Part shown: one piece after another, positions 19,682-28,916 of the stretch
Layout of the letters: each line of letters begins with the position of its first letter
Position numbering within the stretch: the stretch's first letter is position 1
From: Pycnococcus provasolii
Lineage: Eukaryota > Chlorophyta > Pseudoscourfieldiophyceae > Pseudoscourfieldiales
Length of the DNA: 64,000 bases
Reading direction: 5' to 3'
Assembly (NCBI GenBank): GCA_049487715.1
Contig: CP150556.1
Location: 1-64,000 of the forward strand
Translations under genes and position numbers: made by a program
The notes under the pieces: model-generated
What the model was told of the DNA's origin: nothing
Database searches by the model: none
Seen by the model: only the letters and a program-made list of their open reading frames with translations

Positions 19682-21307
19682 TTACGAAGGCGAAGGTGCC
19701 ATGGTGCCAGCTTGCGTTTGGGTGGTTTTGCAAATGCCGGCATCGCATAGCGTTTGCAAGGCACTTGCAACATCTTCTGCACTCGCATCTGGTTCCGCGG
19801 CTTTCACCGCATCGCGCAATGTCAGCGGATTCTGAGGCGTGGCGACAAGCGCCATCTCGAGCGCGGGTGCGACCTCGACATTAAATTGCAGGCAACCCTG
19901 CTGAGCACCGGCGTCGTCGTCGTGCTCCATGTGCAGCAGACGTTGATTTTCGAACGGATGGTAGACCATCGCAAAATCATCCTCAAGTGCCAGTCTCGCG
20001 CATCCCCCAAACGACACGTACATTCCAGCGGCTTTGCGCACTGGCACGCATTGCTCCGCGGCATCAGGTGGCGGCAGACGCTGCGCTTGGAATCGCGCGG
20101 CAAAGGCATCCGCCGCGGCATCAACGGGAAGGTGGCTCAGCACCGTGGCACAAAGGCTGCGCATTTGATCCATGAGCTCCTCGCGTCGGTTGTCGACTGG
20201 ATCCTGCTCGTCGGGCGCCGCGCCGTCCACCTCGGAATGCACGATTCCCAGATGGTTCATGGCATCGCTTGGAACATTGCGGCGCAGTTCGGGTTCTTCC
20301 TCAGCCGCCATGGCGAGCGCCCCGTCGAGCGCAATGTGCAAGAAGTCTGCCCACGTCGTGCGATGCCCAGTCGATACGGTGATGTGGAGGCTATGCTCGC
20401 CGCTCGAACTCGTCGCCTCGTGAATGGTTCCGCGCGGAAGGTAGAGCAGGTCGCCTGGCTGCAGGTTCACGTCTTGAGGCGTTGGAAGTTCCTGCGGCTT
20501 GAAATCTCGGCTGCTTACGCGTGGCCAAAGCTCTTGAGCTCCCGCTTGAGGTGGGTAAATGCGCCACGCCTTCGTTCCCTCGAGCTGAAGCACGAAGACG
20601 TCGACGTCGTCCGAATGCGGTGCGAAGCCCTGCGATCCCGCCGGTGTCAGGTACGCGTTGCAACCAACAGCGCAGTTCCAGTGCCGTTCAAGCACGTGCA
20701 GTAGCAGGTGTAGGCTGTCGCTCCACCGCTGCGGGTGAAGGACGCGTAGACTGCACCCCTGCTCCTTGAAGTTGCGCCACACCTCCGCCGCGTCGGCGGT
20801 TGTGCCGGCTGCGCCGTTCACATTCACCTTCCTTCCCTTCGCTGCGTCGAAGCGCACCACGTCAACGTTTTGCCGGTACTTAAACTTGCCCTCCTTGAGC
20901 CATCTTCTTAGCTCTGCGATGGTAAGGAGTCCGTCCAAATACCCAGCCTCGCCGCGCTTCACATGCAAAGGCATGAACTCGTAGTACGACGCGGCAAATT
21001 CGTCAAGTGAGACCGGCGCAACGAGCCAGCGCATGAGACGCGCTGGCGTGTCTCGCTTCGCGCAGCGCTTCGCGAGAGCTGGACCCGCCCCCGCCTCCGC
21101 CATCAGAACGTCCGTCTGCGAAGCGTCAACCACGTCCACCAACGCGTCGTCTTCGCCGTCAACGAGCTGCTCCGCCGCCGCCGCCGCTGCCGCTGGCGGT
21201 TGACTCGGCGAAGCGGCAGTGGTGGCTGCAAGTGCGGCGGCGGCGCTGGTTCCTCCGCCCTTCTCCTTCTTCTCGTGGCGCTTTCGCTTCGCTCCCTGGC
21301 GGCCCAT
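19682..21307 (-). CDS. RIOX1: JmjC ribosomal oxygenase (NO66/MINA53 type)
   Basis: 541 aa. A Lys/Arg-rich start (GAKRKRHEKKEK, a nuclear or nucleolar signal) and an Ala-rich linker precede a JmjC domain. Iron ligands are His231 and Asp233 (HSDDVDVF) and His296 (TIHEA); KAWRIYPP and LQPGDLLYLPRG are also typical. A C-terminal dimerisation/winged-helix part follows, ending in SAEDVASALQTLCDAGI. This is the 2-oxoglutarate oxygenase class that hydroxylates histidines of ribosomal proteins uL2/uL15 (NO66, MINA53); histone demethylation has also been proposed. Convergent with the kinase gene. TGTAA is at 19664-19668 on the minus strand. Confidence 0.88.
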   Translation of the reverse strand: MGRQGAKRKRHEKKEKGGGTSAAAALAATTAASPSQPPAAAAAAAEQLVDGEDDALVDVVDASQTDVLMAEAGAGPALAKRCAKRDTPARLMRWLVAPVSLDEFAASYYEFMPLHVKRGEAGYLDGLLTIAELRRWLKEGKFKYRQNVDVVRFDAAKGRKVNVNGAAGTTADAAEVWRNFKEQGCSLRVLHPQRWSDSLHLLLHVLERHWNCAVGCNAYLTPAGSQGFAPHSDDVDVFVLQLEGTKAWRIYPPQAGAQELWPRVSSRDFKPQELPTPQDVNLQPGDLLYLPRGTIHEATSSSGEHSLHITVSTGHRTTWADFLHIALDGALAMAAEEEPELRRNVPSDAMNHLGIVHSEVDGAAPDEQDPVDNRREELMDQMRSLCATVLSHLPVDAAADAFAARFQAQRLPPPDAAEQCVPVRKAAGMYVSFGGCARLALEDDFAMVYHPFENQRLLHMEHDDDAGAQQGCLQFNVEVAPALEMALVATPQNPLTLRDAVKAAEPDASAEDVASALQTLCDAGICKTTQTQAGTMAPSPS

Positions 21308-21514
21308 GCTCGGTTGTGACAGCTGCGGCGGCGGCGAAGGAGAAAAGAGAAAAGGATCGATCAGGATCGATCATGTTAAAAAAGGTTTAGGGGATGGAAA
21401 TGGAAAAAACGCGACTCCGGGGATCCTGGTCGTGACACCTCAAGCCTGAAATCAAAGCCTCGTCTTAGCTATGGCCCGTGTAAGTACTGTTACAAAATTT
21501 GAGACGTTTTGCTT

Positions 21515-23869
21515 TTAAAGCGCTTGCGCGTCAAACAGCGGCTCGCCAAGCAGGCACGCGGACGCACCCGGAGGACAAGGCGCGCACGGCATCGCTGAGG
21601 ACGGCACGTAAACCTGGCCCTCCGGACATGCGCATGCGGAACGCGATGCTTGTGCGACGACGACGTCGGCAAAGTACGCCGTGCCAGCCTTGCCGCGCAG
21701 CATGCAGTACACCTCCAAGCTCGATATGGGCTTGGTAGGACGGTCGAGGTACGCTGTGCGCAGCTGCCAGCCGCCGTCCGTGGTGTCGAAGGGAAGGTTG
21801 TAGCCCCACTCGTGCGTTCCGTCGACGAACGTCACGTCCACGTACAAGCTCCAGGATGCGTCGGGCGACCCTCCAACGCGCATACCCTTGCTCCATGCGC
21901 GCAGTAGTACCGGTTCAGCGACATGCTGTGCGAGGGTGACATGCTGACTTGCTCCTGCGGAGCCTGCATCGCTGTCCGAGTGGAGCATGATAACGCTGCC
22001 GGTCGCGGGTGCGCCAGGGCGAGGGACGTTGTCCGGTGGTGGCGACACAGCGAAGCCCGAATCGCCGAATGGCTTCCAGCCCCGGTTCCCCTCTCGAAAG
22101 TGCGCATTCTGCAAGAGATTCACACCATCCGGAGACGGAAGGCTCCCGCGAAGGCAGGGTGCACGCGCGGTCGCGCGGAGCAGCGCCACCATCGCTCCCT
22201 CGCGGCGTTCCCTAGCCAGCTGACCGGCGCCCGACGAGGCCAGCTTCGCGAGCTTACCTGCGAGTGTGTTTCCCCGAATGTTTCCCTCCTCCTTGGCATT
22301 ACCCCAGTAACTTGGCACGGCTTGTGCCGGCAGGCTACCGGGACGTGCATGCGCACCCGACGCCTCGAGGCGGTGCTTGAGCGACTGCAACGCGTCGTGG
22401 TAGCATCCAGCCATCGCGCGGTCGACAAGCTCGAGAGCCTGCGACACAGCGCCAAGCTTCTCCGCACTCAGGGCGGCGCGATACAGCGCCTGCCACTCAG
22501 CGTACGGGTCGTCACGCCCACGTCTTGCAGCAAGGCTGGCGTCGAGCGTGATCGCAGCCTGCAGGTCCTTCAGCGCGTCGGCGTGCCTCTCCAGGCGCTG
22601 CAGTCGTAGTGCTCTCCAGAGATGTGGCTTGGGCAAGCCGGGGTACAGCTCCATCTTCTCCTCGAGGCGGCGCAGCGTCTCGTCGTCCATCGCGGCAATC
22701 ACGTCGTGGTCACGCAGCAGCTGATCGGGCTCGTACAGGCTCGCGTGGTTCGTACGCACCATGGCTTTCGTCAGCTCCAGGTAAGACGCAAACATTTTCT
22801 TGCGCATGCTCGTTCCCGCGTGGTGTCGATACCAGAAGGTGAGGCTTGGTACGTATCGAACGAGCGGGTTGTGCACGGCGGCGTGCAGCCAGTAGTTCCA
22901 GTCCTCGAGACCCCACGGGATGGACGGGTCGTAGCCGCCAACGCGCTCCATCAGCGCGCGGCGCTGCAGCACGCTCGCGTGAAACTTGTTCCAGTGCGCG
23001 ACGCCGGTGATGGACCAACCTTCGGGAAAGCACCAATCGTTCGACACCGCGTCAAAGTTGCGCATGCAGCCTGGCACAATGTCGACCATGGCACGCGGCG
23101 GCGCATCCGCACTTGTGGGAGGTGCGGCCGCCTGCGCCGCAAGCGTGGCCGCAGCTTGCAGGTACCGAGCGTCGAGCAGGTCATCGCTGTCGAGCATGCA
23201 GAGCCAGTCACCGCGCGCGTAGCGCATGCCAACGTTGCGTGCATCAGCGAGTCCTCCGTTGCGTTTTCTTACCGCCATAAGGCGGTAGGACGCGTCGTGG
23301 CGCATCAGGAGCTGGAGCGTGACCTCCCACGTCGTGTCGGTAGATCCGTCGTTCACGATGATAACCTCCCATCGATCGTACGCCTGGCCGAAGATACTCT
23401 TCATCGTTTCCTCCAGGAATTTGCCCTGGTTGTACGCTGCCACGACGATGCTAAAGAAGATTCCGCCATCGGGGCCGTGAGACGCGAACGCCGGAGGCCG
23501 CCGCTCAAAGGCGCCGGTTGCGCGCACCTCGAGCGGCTCGCCGGTGGTTGGATAGCTGATCGCCACGCCGACCGTCGGCGGCGGCACGGCGGCCGCCTCG
23601 CTGGACAACACTGCAGATGACGAGGCTGCTGCCACGGCAGCTGCCGTGTGCGGTGCGGCGGCTGCGGCCGGGTTCACGGCCGCAGGCACCGCCACCGGCG
23701 TTGCGGCTGCAAGCCACCCGTACAGCTGGCAGAGAAGGAGAATCTGAAGCGCGGCGAGAGCCACTACCCACAGAGGCACACGACTGCGAAGCAAGGATGA
23801 AATGGCGTTGCCACCGCCACCCTTCGCGCCCTTGCCGCGCCTCGCGGACACCACCTGTGTCGGCAGCAT
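21515..23869 (-). CDS. Type II membrane glycosyltransferase, GT2 family
   Basis: 784 aa. A basic N-terminus is followed by one transmembrane segment (about 34-56, WVVALAALQILLLCQLYGW) and an Ala/Pro stem. Then comes a GT2 domain with SIVVAAYNQGKFLEETM, IIVNDGSTDTTWE, NGGLADARNVGMRYA, LDSDDLLD (DxD metal site) and WGLEDWNYWLHA (catalytic ED). The C-terminal half has a helical repeat-like region, a carbohydrate-binding-like beta domain and a Cys-rich tail (CACPEGQVYV...CAPCPPGASAC). It is probably a Golgi enzyme that adds sugars to wall or scale glycans; donor and acceptor are unknown. AAACCCCGAA is at 23951-23960 upstream. Confidence 0.85.
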   Translation of the reverse strand: MLPTQVVSARRGKGAKGGGGNAISSLLRSRVPLWVVALAALQILLLCQLYGWLAAATPVAVPAAVNPAAAAAPHTAAAVAAASSSAVLSSEAAAVPPPTVGVAISYPTTGEPLEVRATGAFERRPPAFASHGPDGGIFFSIVVAAYNQGKFLEETMKSIFGQAYDRWEVIIVNDGSTDTTWEVTLQLLMRHDASYRLMAVRKRNGGLADARNVGMRYARGDWLCMLDSDDLLDARYLQAAATLAAQAAAPPTSADAPPRAMVDIVPGCMRNFDAVSNDWCFPEGWSITGVAHWNKFHASVLQRRALMERVGGYDPSIPWGLEDWNYWLHAAVHNPLVRYVPSLTFWYRHHAGTSMRKKMFASYLELTKAMVRTNHASLYEPDQLLRDHDVIAAMDDETLRRLEEKMELYPGLPKPHLWRALRLQRLERHADALKDLQAAITLDASLAARRGRDDPYAEWQALYRAALSAEKLGAVSQALELVDRAMAGCYHDALQSLKHRLEASGAHARPGSLPAQAVPSYWGNAKEEGNIRGNTLAGKLAKLASSGAGQLARERREGAMVALLRATARAPCLRGSLPSPDGVNLLQNAHFREGNRGWKPFGDSGFAVSPPPDNVPRPGAPATGSVIMLHSDSDAGSAGASQHVTLAQHVAEPVLLRAWSKGMRVGGSPDASWSLYVDVTFVDGTHEWGYNLPFDTTDGGWQLRTAYLDRPTKPISSLEVYCMLRGKAGTAYFADVVVAQASRSACACPEGQVYVPSSAMPCAPCPPGASACLLGEPLFDAQAL

Positions 23870-23992
23870 GCCCGCCGGCGTCGTGGGGCGGGTGCGATCT
23901 GACGCCTCGGCCGAGGAGAACGACGGGCGGGGAAAAACAAGACCGGTGGGAAACCCCGAAACTGAAGATTTTTGGGGTTTTCACGACTAAAC

Positions 23993-24524
23993 TTAGGGAC
24001 TGCGCGTTACAGCGTAATGCGCCAAGTGCGCGAGCGCATCGGCGACAGCCTTGGCTTCCACGGCGCCCGCTTGCTTCGTCAAGCTGACGCACGCGACCAC
24101 AGGCCGCTCGTCGCCGGCACGCTGCAGCCGCTCACTCACCACTCGCGTAATCGCACCTGACACGAGGTCGTCGCGTCGTCCCAGTAGAGTCGATACGGCG
24201 GTGTTACGCGCACCGTCGAACGGCGACATGGTGGCACTGTTTTCAGTTGTGTGCAAGTAGCGAAGTGGAATGTGGAAGTGAGCGTAAGGAACAAGGTGGC
24301 GGGAAGGTTGGTCAAGTGCGTGAAGGGACTATTCGCCCGTCACACGCAGCTCTCACTCACCTCGCCTGCGTTATGGTTCCCAGTTTGCCCGTCTGCGATG
24401 CGAGAGCCAGAACGCGGTCTGCGAAAAGTGACACGAGCAGCTCCGTGTCTGTGTTGTGTATTGTGCACGACGACCGACACGTCGTGGGCAGCATCAACGG
24501 CGTAGACGTCGTCGCGGTCTCCAT
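23993..24524 (-). CDS. PSMG3: Proteasome assembly chaperone 3 (PSMG3/PAC3), one intron
   Basis: Two exons: 24361-24524 and 23993-24236, joined across a 124-bp GTGAGT...CAG intron (24237-24360). The phase-2 junction restores one frame of 135 aa. The joined protein has TELLVSLFADRVLALASQTGKLGTI, then TLLGRRDDLVSGAITRVV and PVVACVSLTK. This tracks human PSMG3 (VCTAFSSHILVLVTQFGKMGTL..., VLLGQDEPLI, LLAVAVKD). PAC3 pairs with PAC4 to seed the alpha ring of the 20S proteasome. Exon 2 alone would look like an 87-aa orphan. The start is divergent from the DNA glycosylase gene, 132 bp away. Confidence 0.82.
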
Positions 24525-24656
24525 GCTCTGTGTGTGCGTGTGTGTGTGTAATTGTGCGTGTGTGTGTGTTCGACACACAGGAGGCGAGATTCGAGACGTG
24601 AAACCCCAATCAGGGGTTTGACCTCGGCCCACTTCCACGTTCGCGTCGTCGACGTC
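24525..24656. promoter_or_regulatory. 132-bp bidirectional promoter, PSMG3 (-) and DNA glycosylase (+)
   Basis: Contains a TG-rich microsatellite (about 24530-24572) and a perfect inverted pair AAACCCC...GGGGTTT (24601-24607 and 24613-24619, 5-base spacer). This is a symmetric version of the element seen in other promoters of the window. Confidence 0.6.
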
Positions 24657-25466
24657 ATGCCGGCGCCGGCGCTCAACCCGTTCGACGCGTTTCGGCTCAC
24701 GTCAGCAGCAGCCACCGCTACGACGCCCTCCAAGGTGCCGCGCCGGCTCACGTCGGCAGCAGCCACCGCTGCGACGCCCTCCAAGCGAAGAAAGATTGCG
24801 CCAGCCGCAGCGAGGAAGGAGTGTGCCACCAACGCAGCAGCAGCCGATGAGGCACGTCGTCAGCCTGCTGGTCTACCTGAGATGCTTCCAGCTCACCCAC
24901 TTAGGCTCATTATTGTAGGGCACAATCCAAGCGAGCGAGCTTGGATGGACGGACACTACTATGCGAACCCTTCCAACCATATGTGGAAAATTCTCGAGGA
25001 AACCAATCTTGCACCCAAGAACCTCATAAGCGGCGCTCAAGACGACTACAAGATGCCTGCTCTTTGTGGGGTTGGGTTTACCGACGTTGGCACAGGTGTT
25101 CCCGGAACGCAGAGTAGCAAATTCTCGGACGCTGACTTGAGAAGGTGGACTCTCGACGCCGAGAGTGGATTTTATGCACGACTACGTCGTCACGTATCCC
25201 TTGCTGGAGGGACGCCGCCACGAGTTCTCGCCTTTGCCGGGAAGCGGCAGTACACCGTACTTTTTTCGAAGAAGAATCAGGTTGACGTCGGCCCGCAGTC
25301 TCACGCAAGCCTTCCACCAGATTGGCCTCTCGACGAATCGACGAGCGTTTGGGTCATGCCTTCGACGAGCGGCGCTTCGGCACTGACCAGGGAGCAGAGA
25401 TATGGGCCTTGGCACGAGTTGGCATCTCACGTGCTCGCCATCGACTGGAAACAGCGCGCCTTGTAG
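24657..25466 (+). CDS. Mug/TDG-type mismatch uracil/thymine DNA glycosylase
   Basis: 269 aa from ATG 24657. The N-terminus has two near-identical Thr/Ala repeats (RLTSAAATATTPSK and RLTSAAATAATPSK) followed by KRRK, a likely nuclear signal. The catalytic domain begins LRLIIVGHNPSERAWMDGHYYANPSN; GHNP is the Mug/TDG active-site loop, where the conserved Asn activates water. It then has HMWKIL, GVGFTDVG, and VWVMPSTSGAS (family: MPSxSxR/A). The enzyme removes U or T from G mismatches in base-excision repair. Frame open to the stop, no intron. Confidence 0.85.
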   Translation: MPAPALNPFDAFRLTSAAATATTPSKVPRRLTSAAATAATPSKRRKIAPAAARKECATNAAAADEARRQPAGLPEMLPAHPLRLIIVGHNPSERAWMDGHYYANPSNHMWKILEETNLAPKNLISGAQDDYKMPALCGVGFTDVGTGVPGTQSSKFSDADLRRWTLDAESGFYARLRRHVSLAGGTPPRVLAFAGKRQYTVLFSKKNQVDVGPQSHASLPPDWPLDESTSVWVMPSTSGASALTREQRYGPWHELASHVLAIDWKQRAL

Positions 25467-25533
25467 CTTTACTGTGTAGGTGAACGATATACCAACCTAC
25501 CAATTTAGATACAAAACGTACAAAACCCGCTAG

Positions 25534-26079
25534 CTAGGGCGAGGGCGACATGTCGGGCTCCACGTCAGACTCCTCGAGCGCCTGGATGAGTTCCGGTTCA
25601 ACGCTCTGCCGGTCGACGAGCTGCACACCGCCTCGCGCGAGCATAGCGAGCAATTTGCTGCGCTCCTTACCCGCACTTCCCTTGGTCTTACACAGCGTCG
25701 ATATGCACGAAGTGTCGCGGCACACGTACACCGACCTCCCCTCCAACTTGCGTGGCAGTCGCGGCCGCCGTGCTCCGTCTGTGCTTTCGTCAACGTCCGC
25801 GTGTCTCGCGACATGATGCACGTCAACAACGGCGCGGAACTTGCGCTTCGCCTGAGCATCGCCGTCGCGCTGCTCGACATCAACAGGAACGCGCACGACG
25901 CGAAGCAGCTCGCTCTGCGGTCGCAGGAGTCGGCACGACGCGCACGCCCGCAGGTGCTTTTCGCGCACCTGCGCCTTTGTGTACCCACTCCTATCCTTAG
26001 GCTTGCGCGCGCTGCCGCCCATGGCCAAGGCGCGCGAGGCACGTGCCTTTGCCGGCGCGACACACGAAGGCGACGCCAT
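25534..26079 (-). CDS. YlxR/RnpM (DUF448) family RNA-binding protein
   Basis: 181 aa from ATG 26079; a second ATG at 26022 is possible. The core reads LRACASCRLLRPQSELLRVV, an insert of about 45 residues, then GRSVYVCRDTSCI. This is the YlxR signature: CxxC-type loop, ELLR strand, GRxxYVC. Bacterial YlxR (RnpM) modulates RNase P. Eukaryotic copies are rare and green-lineage ones are expected to be plastid proteins; the first 50 residues are basic and Ala/Ser-rich, consistent with a transit peptide. The acidic tail is unusual. It shares its promoter with the + strand gene at 26265. Confidence 0.75.
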   Translation of the reverse strand: MASPSCVAPAKARASRALAMGGSARKPKDRSGYTKAQVREKHLRACASCRLLRPQSELLRVVRVPVDVEQRDGDAQAKRKFRAVVDVHHVARHADVDESTDGARRPRLPRKLEGRSVYVCRDTSCISTLCKTKGSAGKERSKLLAMLARGGVQLVDRQSVEPELIQALEESDVEPDMSPSP

Positions 26080-26264
26080 TCGTGCTCTCCTGGACGACCG
26101 TCGCGGGGGAGGAATGGGAGGAAGGACTGATGGATTGGGGGCGCGGTCGTGCACGGTCCCGTGAGGTGGTCCCATGGTGGGGTTCTCAAACCCCGAATAA
26201 TCGGCGCGCCGCCCTCCGCCTTCACTCCGCCTTCTTTCCCCCTCGGCTCAGACGCGACACGCAC
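26080..26264. promoter_or_regulatory. 185-bp bidirectional promoter with AAACCCCGAAT
   Basis: Lies between two divergent ATGs. The element AAACCCCGAAT is at 26188-26198, roughly midway. Confidence 0.6.
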
Positions 26265-27575
26265 ATGGCGACACGCGCTCGCCCAGCGCACATGGTGACG
26301 CTGCTGGGCGCTCTCGTACGGGCTTCTGGCGTGCCGTGCGTTGCGAGGTGTGCGAGCGCTAGCGGCCTCGCCGCCGTGCCGTCATGTTCTTGGCAGAGCG
26401 AGTGGCGGTGTTTGCACAGCTCGACTGCGGCGGCACAAGGAGGCCAAAGGAGGCAGAAGAGCAAAAGAATGCGCACGGCGTACAACTTCTGGCAAAGTGA
26501 CGAGCACAAGCCGCGAGACGACAAGTCAGGTGACGTCGTGCCTTGGCGCGATCTCTCGGCGAGCCTTAAGAAGAGGTACACTCAGCGCGTGGAACAGTCA
26601 AAGAGCTCGGCAGAAACGCTCCAAACGATCCTTAACACAATCAGTCTGCTGGATGCGACCCGCGGGACCTTGGCAACCAAGGTGGCGAGCGAAGGCACGA
26701 ACGGTAAGCGAAACAGGCAACAGACAGCACGAACGTCAGCGAAAGCTGCAAGAGCCGTTGACGGCGAAAGAGAGAAACGTGCAAAGAATAAGGATGTCCC
26801 AACGGAAGACGGCAAACGGTCGTCGTCGTCGAAAAGACGTTCGAGTCGAGAACGCAGCAGACGAGAAAAGAGAGAGCGCGGAGAGCGCGACGGTGATCGG
26901 AAAGACGACAGGAGGTCTTCCCGTCGTCAGGACAATATAGGCAAAAAGTCGAGGGTTGCAAGAAACGCCGTCTCTATGCAAGGCTTTCCCACGCCGCACG
27001 AGTGCACCATGCGTGGTGGCGCGGGTGCGCTCAGGTTTTGGTGGACTCGGCAGTGGGGCACAACAGGCGATAGCGGTGCTGTGCCGGTGGTATCGGCAAG
27101 TGCGCACGGCAATGACGTGACGGGTGCTTCGGCATCGTCGTTTGACGCCGAGGAAGCCGTGGCTAAATGGCTGAAGCTGTGGCGTTCAACGGTCGCTCTT
27201 GCGTTCGACGGTTACACTGACTATGGCCTTGCGACGCAGGCACGCGCCGATCCTACGCCGCAATTTTCCAGTGGAAGTGCGGCACACGTTGCTGCCGAGT
27301 ACGATCAGCTCGCACAAGAAGAGCGACAGGAGAAGCACCACGTGAAGAATGCGGACGAAGACGAAGACGACAGCAAAGGCGATAAAATGTTCGATGGCGC
27401 AGTTGTCAGTGGCGATGAACTCCCGGACGTCGCGAGTTTGCAGCGTGTGCTTCGCAGGCAAGAACTTCGACGAGCTCTCGCCATAAATCGCGAACGTCTC
27501 GTTGAGCTGCAGGCTGAGCTTGAGGTGAGGCGCGCAATTGGACGCGACGTGTGCACCACCGACGACGGGAAATGA
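26265..27575 (+). CDS. Unknown protein, probable mitochondrial presequence
   Basis: 436 aa from ATG 26265 (the frame runs further upstream, but across the divergent promoter). The first 55 residues are Arg/Ala/Ser-rich with CLHSSTAAA, a plausible mitochondrial targeting peptide. An RTAYNFWQSDEHKPR block and a helical YTQRVEQSKSSAETLQTIL follow, then a highly charged Lys/Arg/Glu/Ser region (about 145-235). A Trp-rich block (GALRFWWTRQWG) and FDAEEAVAKWLKLWRSTVALAFDGY come next, with an acidic C-terminal helix (RRQELRRALAINRERLVELQ). No family is recognised. The conserved-looking W-rich blocks suggest a real gene. Confidence 0.6.
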   Translation: MATRARPAHMVTLLGALVRASGVPCVARCASASGLAAVPSCSWQSEWRCLHSSTAAAQGGQRRQKSKRMRTAYNFWQSDEHKPRDDKSGDVVPWRDLSASLKKRYTQRVEQSKSSAETLQTILNTISLLDATRGTLATKVASEGTNGKRNRQQTARTSAKAARAVDGEREKRAKNKDVPTEDGKRSSSSKRRSSRERSRREKRERGERDGDRKDDRRSSRRQDNIGKKSRVARNAVSMQGFPTPHECTMRGGAGALRFWWTRQWGTTGDSGAVPVVSASAHGNDVTGASASSFDAEEAVAKWLKLWRSTVALAFDGYTDYGLATQARADPTPQFSSGSAAHVAAEYDQLAQEERQEKHHVKNADEDEDDSKGDKMFDGAVVSGDELPDVASLQRVLRRQELRRALAINRERLVELQAELEVRRAIGRDVCTTDDGK

Positions 27576-27910
27576 ACTTCATTGTTTGTCTGTATAGTAC
27601 GTACCAAAAATAACATCTTGAAATATTGTGACATATCTTGTGAAGAAGTGATTTTTTTTTATCCCTTCCTATCACACTCACTCGTGCATTGCTTGCTCTC
27701 CGTTGTGTGCGTGACGGTGATCGACGACGGCGTCGTAGCACGCGGTGGTGTTACAACACCCCTTCACTGCAAGCGCGCGTGCTAAACCCCAACTCCAACT
27801 GGCCCTGTCTCGAATCTAACCCTAAACTTTACGTTAACCCCTAACTGGTACTGGTCCGCCGCCGCCCGCATCAACCTGTGAACCACTTTTTTACTCGTTT
27901 GGTGTGGGCC
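27576..27910. promoter_or_regulatory. Upstream region of SNRNP27
   Basis: 335 bp. TAAACCCCAAC at 27783-27793 and TTAACCCCTAAC at 27834-27845 precede the start at 27911. No other gene is seen. Confidence 0.55.
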
Positions 27911-28495
27911 ATGGCGCGTTCGCGTTCGCGCTCGCCAGTTCGTCGCGAGCGGTACCGGGGTGGTGGCACGCAGCACGGCGGTGGCGAACGGCGAAGGTCA
28001 CGCTCGCGCTCGCGTTCGCCCACGGGTCGTGGGCGTGGAGGCGGGACTGGACCGGTGCTTGACGAATTTGGGCGGGCGTTGCCCGCCGGTGGACGCGTGG
28101 AGCGGCGCAAGCCGGAGCGCATCGAACGCGACGAACGCGACGAGCCTGATGCGAAGCGGACTAGACAGTGCGATGCTGAGAAGGCGGCGCCGGTGCCGCA
28201 CGCCGAAAAGGTTCCGGCCGATGGTGGTACGGCGGCGGCGGCGGGTGGCGACGGTCAGCACAACGCTGCGACGCCCATGATGGCAGAGGAAGACGAGGAG
28301 ACGCTCATGGCACGCATGATGGGGTTTGGCTCCTTCAGCTCCACGCAGGGCGTGCACGTCAACGACGCCACTGCCAACGCAAGTGGCGTGAGGTTGATGA
28401 CGAAGCGCTCTGCACGGCAGTACATGAACCGTCGCGGCGGATTCAACCGACCTCTACCGGCAGAGCGTACGGGCGAACGCGTACGACGAGACTAG
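27911..28495 (+). CDS. SNRNP27: U4/U6.U5 tri-snRNP 27-kDa protein
   Basis: 194 aa from ATG 27911 in GGGCCATGGC. The N-terminus is an RS domain (RSRSRSPVRRERYRGGG, RRRSRSRSRSPTGR). The C-terminus carries the family block LMARMMGFGSFSSTQG...VRLMTKRSARQYMNRRGGFNRPL, matching the human MxLMGFxSFxxTKG...RKYRQYMNRKGGFNRPL. SNRNP27 is a tri-snRNP component that helps set the 5' splice site. TGTAA occurs at 28543-28547. Confidence 0.92.
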   Translation: MARSRSRSPVRRERYRGGGTQHGGGERRRSRSRSRSPTGRGRGGGTGPVLDEFGRALPAGGRVERRKPERIERDERDEPDAKRTRQCDAEKAAPVPHAEKVPADGGTAAAAGGDGQHNAATPMMAEEDEETLMARMMGFGSFSSTQGVHVNDATANASGVRLMTKRSARQYMNRRGGFNRPLPAERTGERVRRD

Positions 28496-28916
28496 CAGAG
28501 AGATTGAGATGGATTAGAAAAAAAATCCTTTTGATTTTGATATGTAACATTGAACACAGACGTTTTTACAGCGGATTCGGCAGCGCGCGAACGACCCCTA
28601 ACTAAGGGCGCCTACGCACTCGTCGATGGCGGATACTGTACTTCTTCCATCCAGGAGCCAGGAGGCGGATGGAAAGAAGGGACCCCCCCCTTGAACGCAA
28701 CAATTGTTAAACCCCTTCGAACTAATAGGATAACCTTCGGGAGGCTGTTCTGTTCTCCCTTCTATGTCTTCTCTTCGCGCCGCCGGGTTTGCGTTTTGGT
28801 ATTCGGTTTTGGTTTCCGTTTGGTGTTCCCCCTCCCCTCCGTCCCAACAGGGTTTTGCCGCCCTCCCCCTCTCCCTCTCCATTTTCCGCCCCTGCTCTCA
28901 CACCTTTTCTATTCCC
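28496..28916. promoter_or_regulatory. Upstream region of RAN
   Basis: 421 bp. ACCCCTAACTAAG is near 28595 and TTAAACCCCTTCGAA at 28707-28721. A C/T-rich tract immediately precedes the Ran ATG. No gene is seen. Confidence 0.55.

Noticed and set aside
21350-21375. GGATCGATCA tandem pair as an operator
   Set aside because: Only two short units, no similar site elsewhere in the window; likely chance.
24357-24638. 93-aa frame with HTHTHTHT before the PSMG3 start
   Set aside because: The His/Thr run is the TG microsatellite read in frame; the true start is the internal ATG at 24524.
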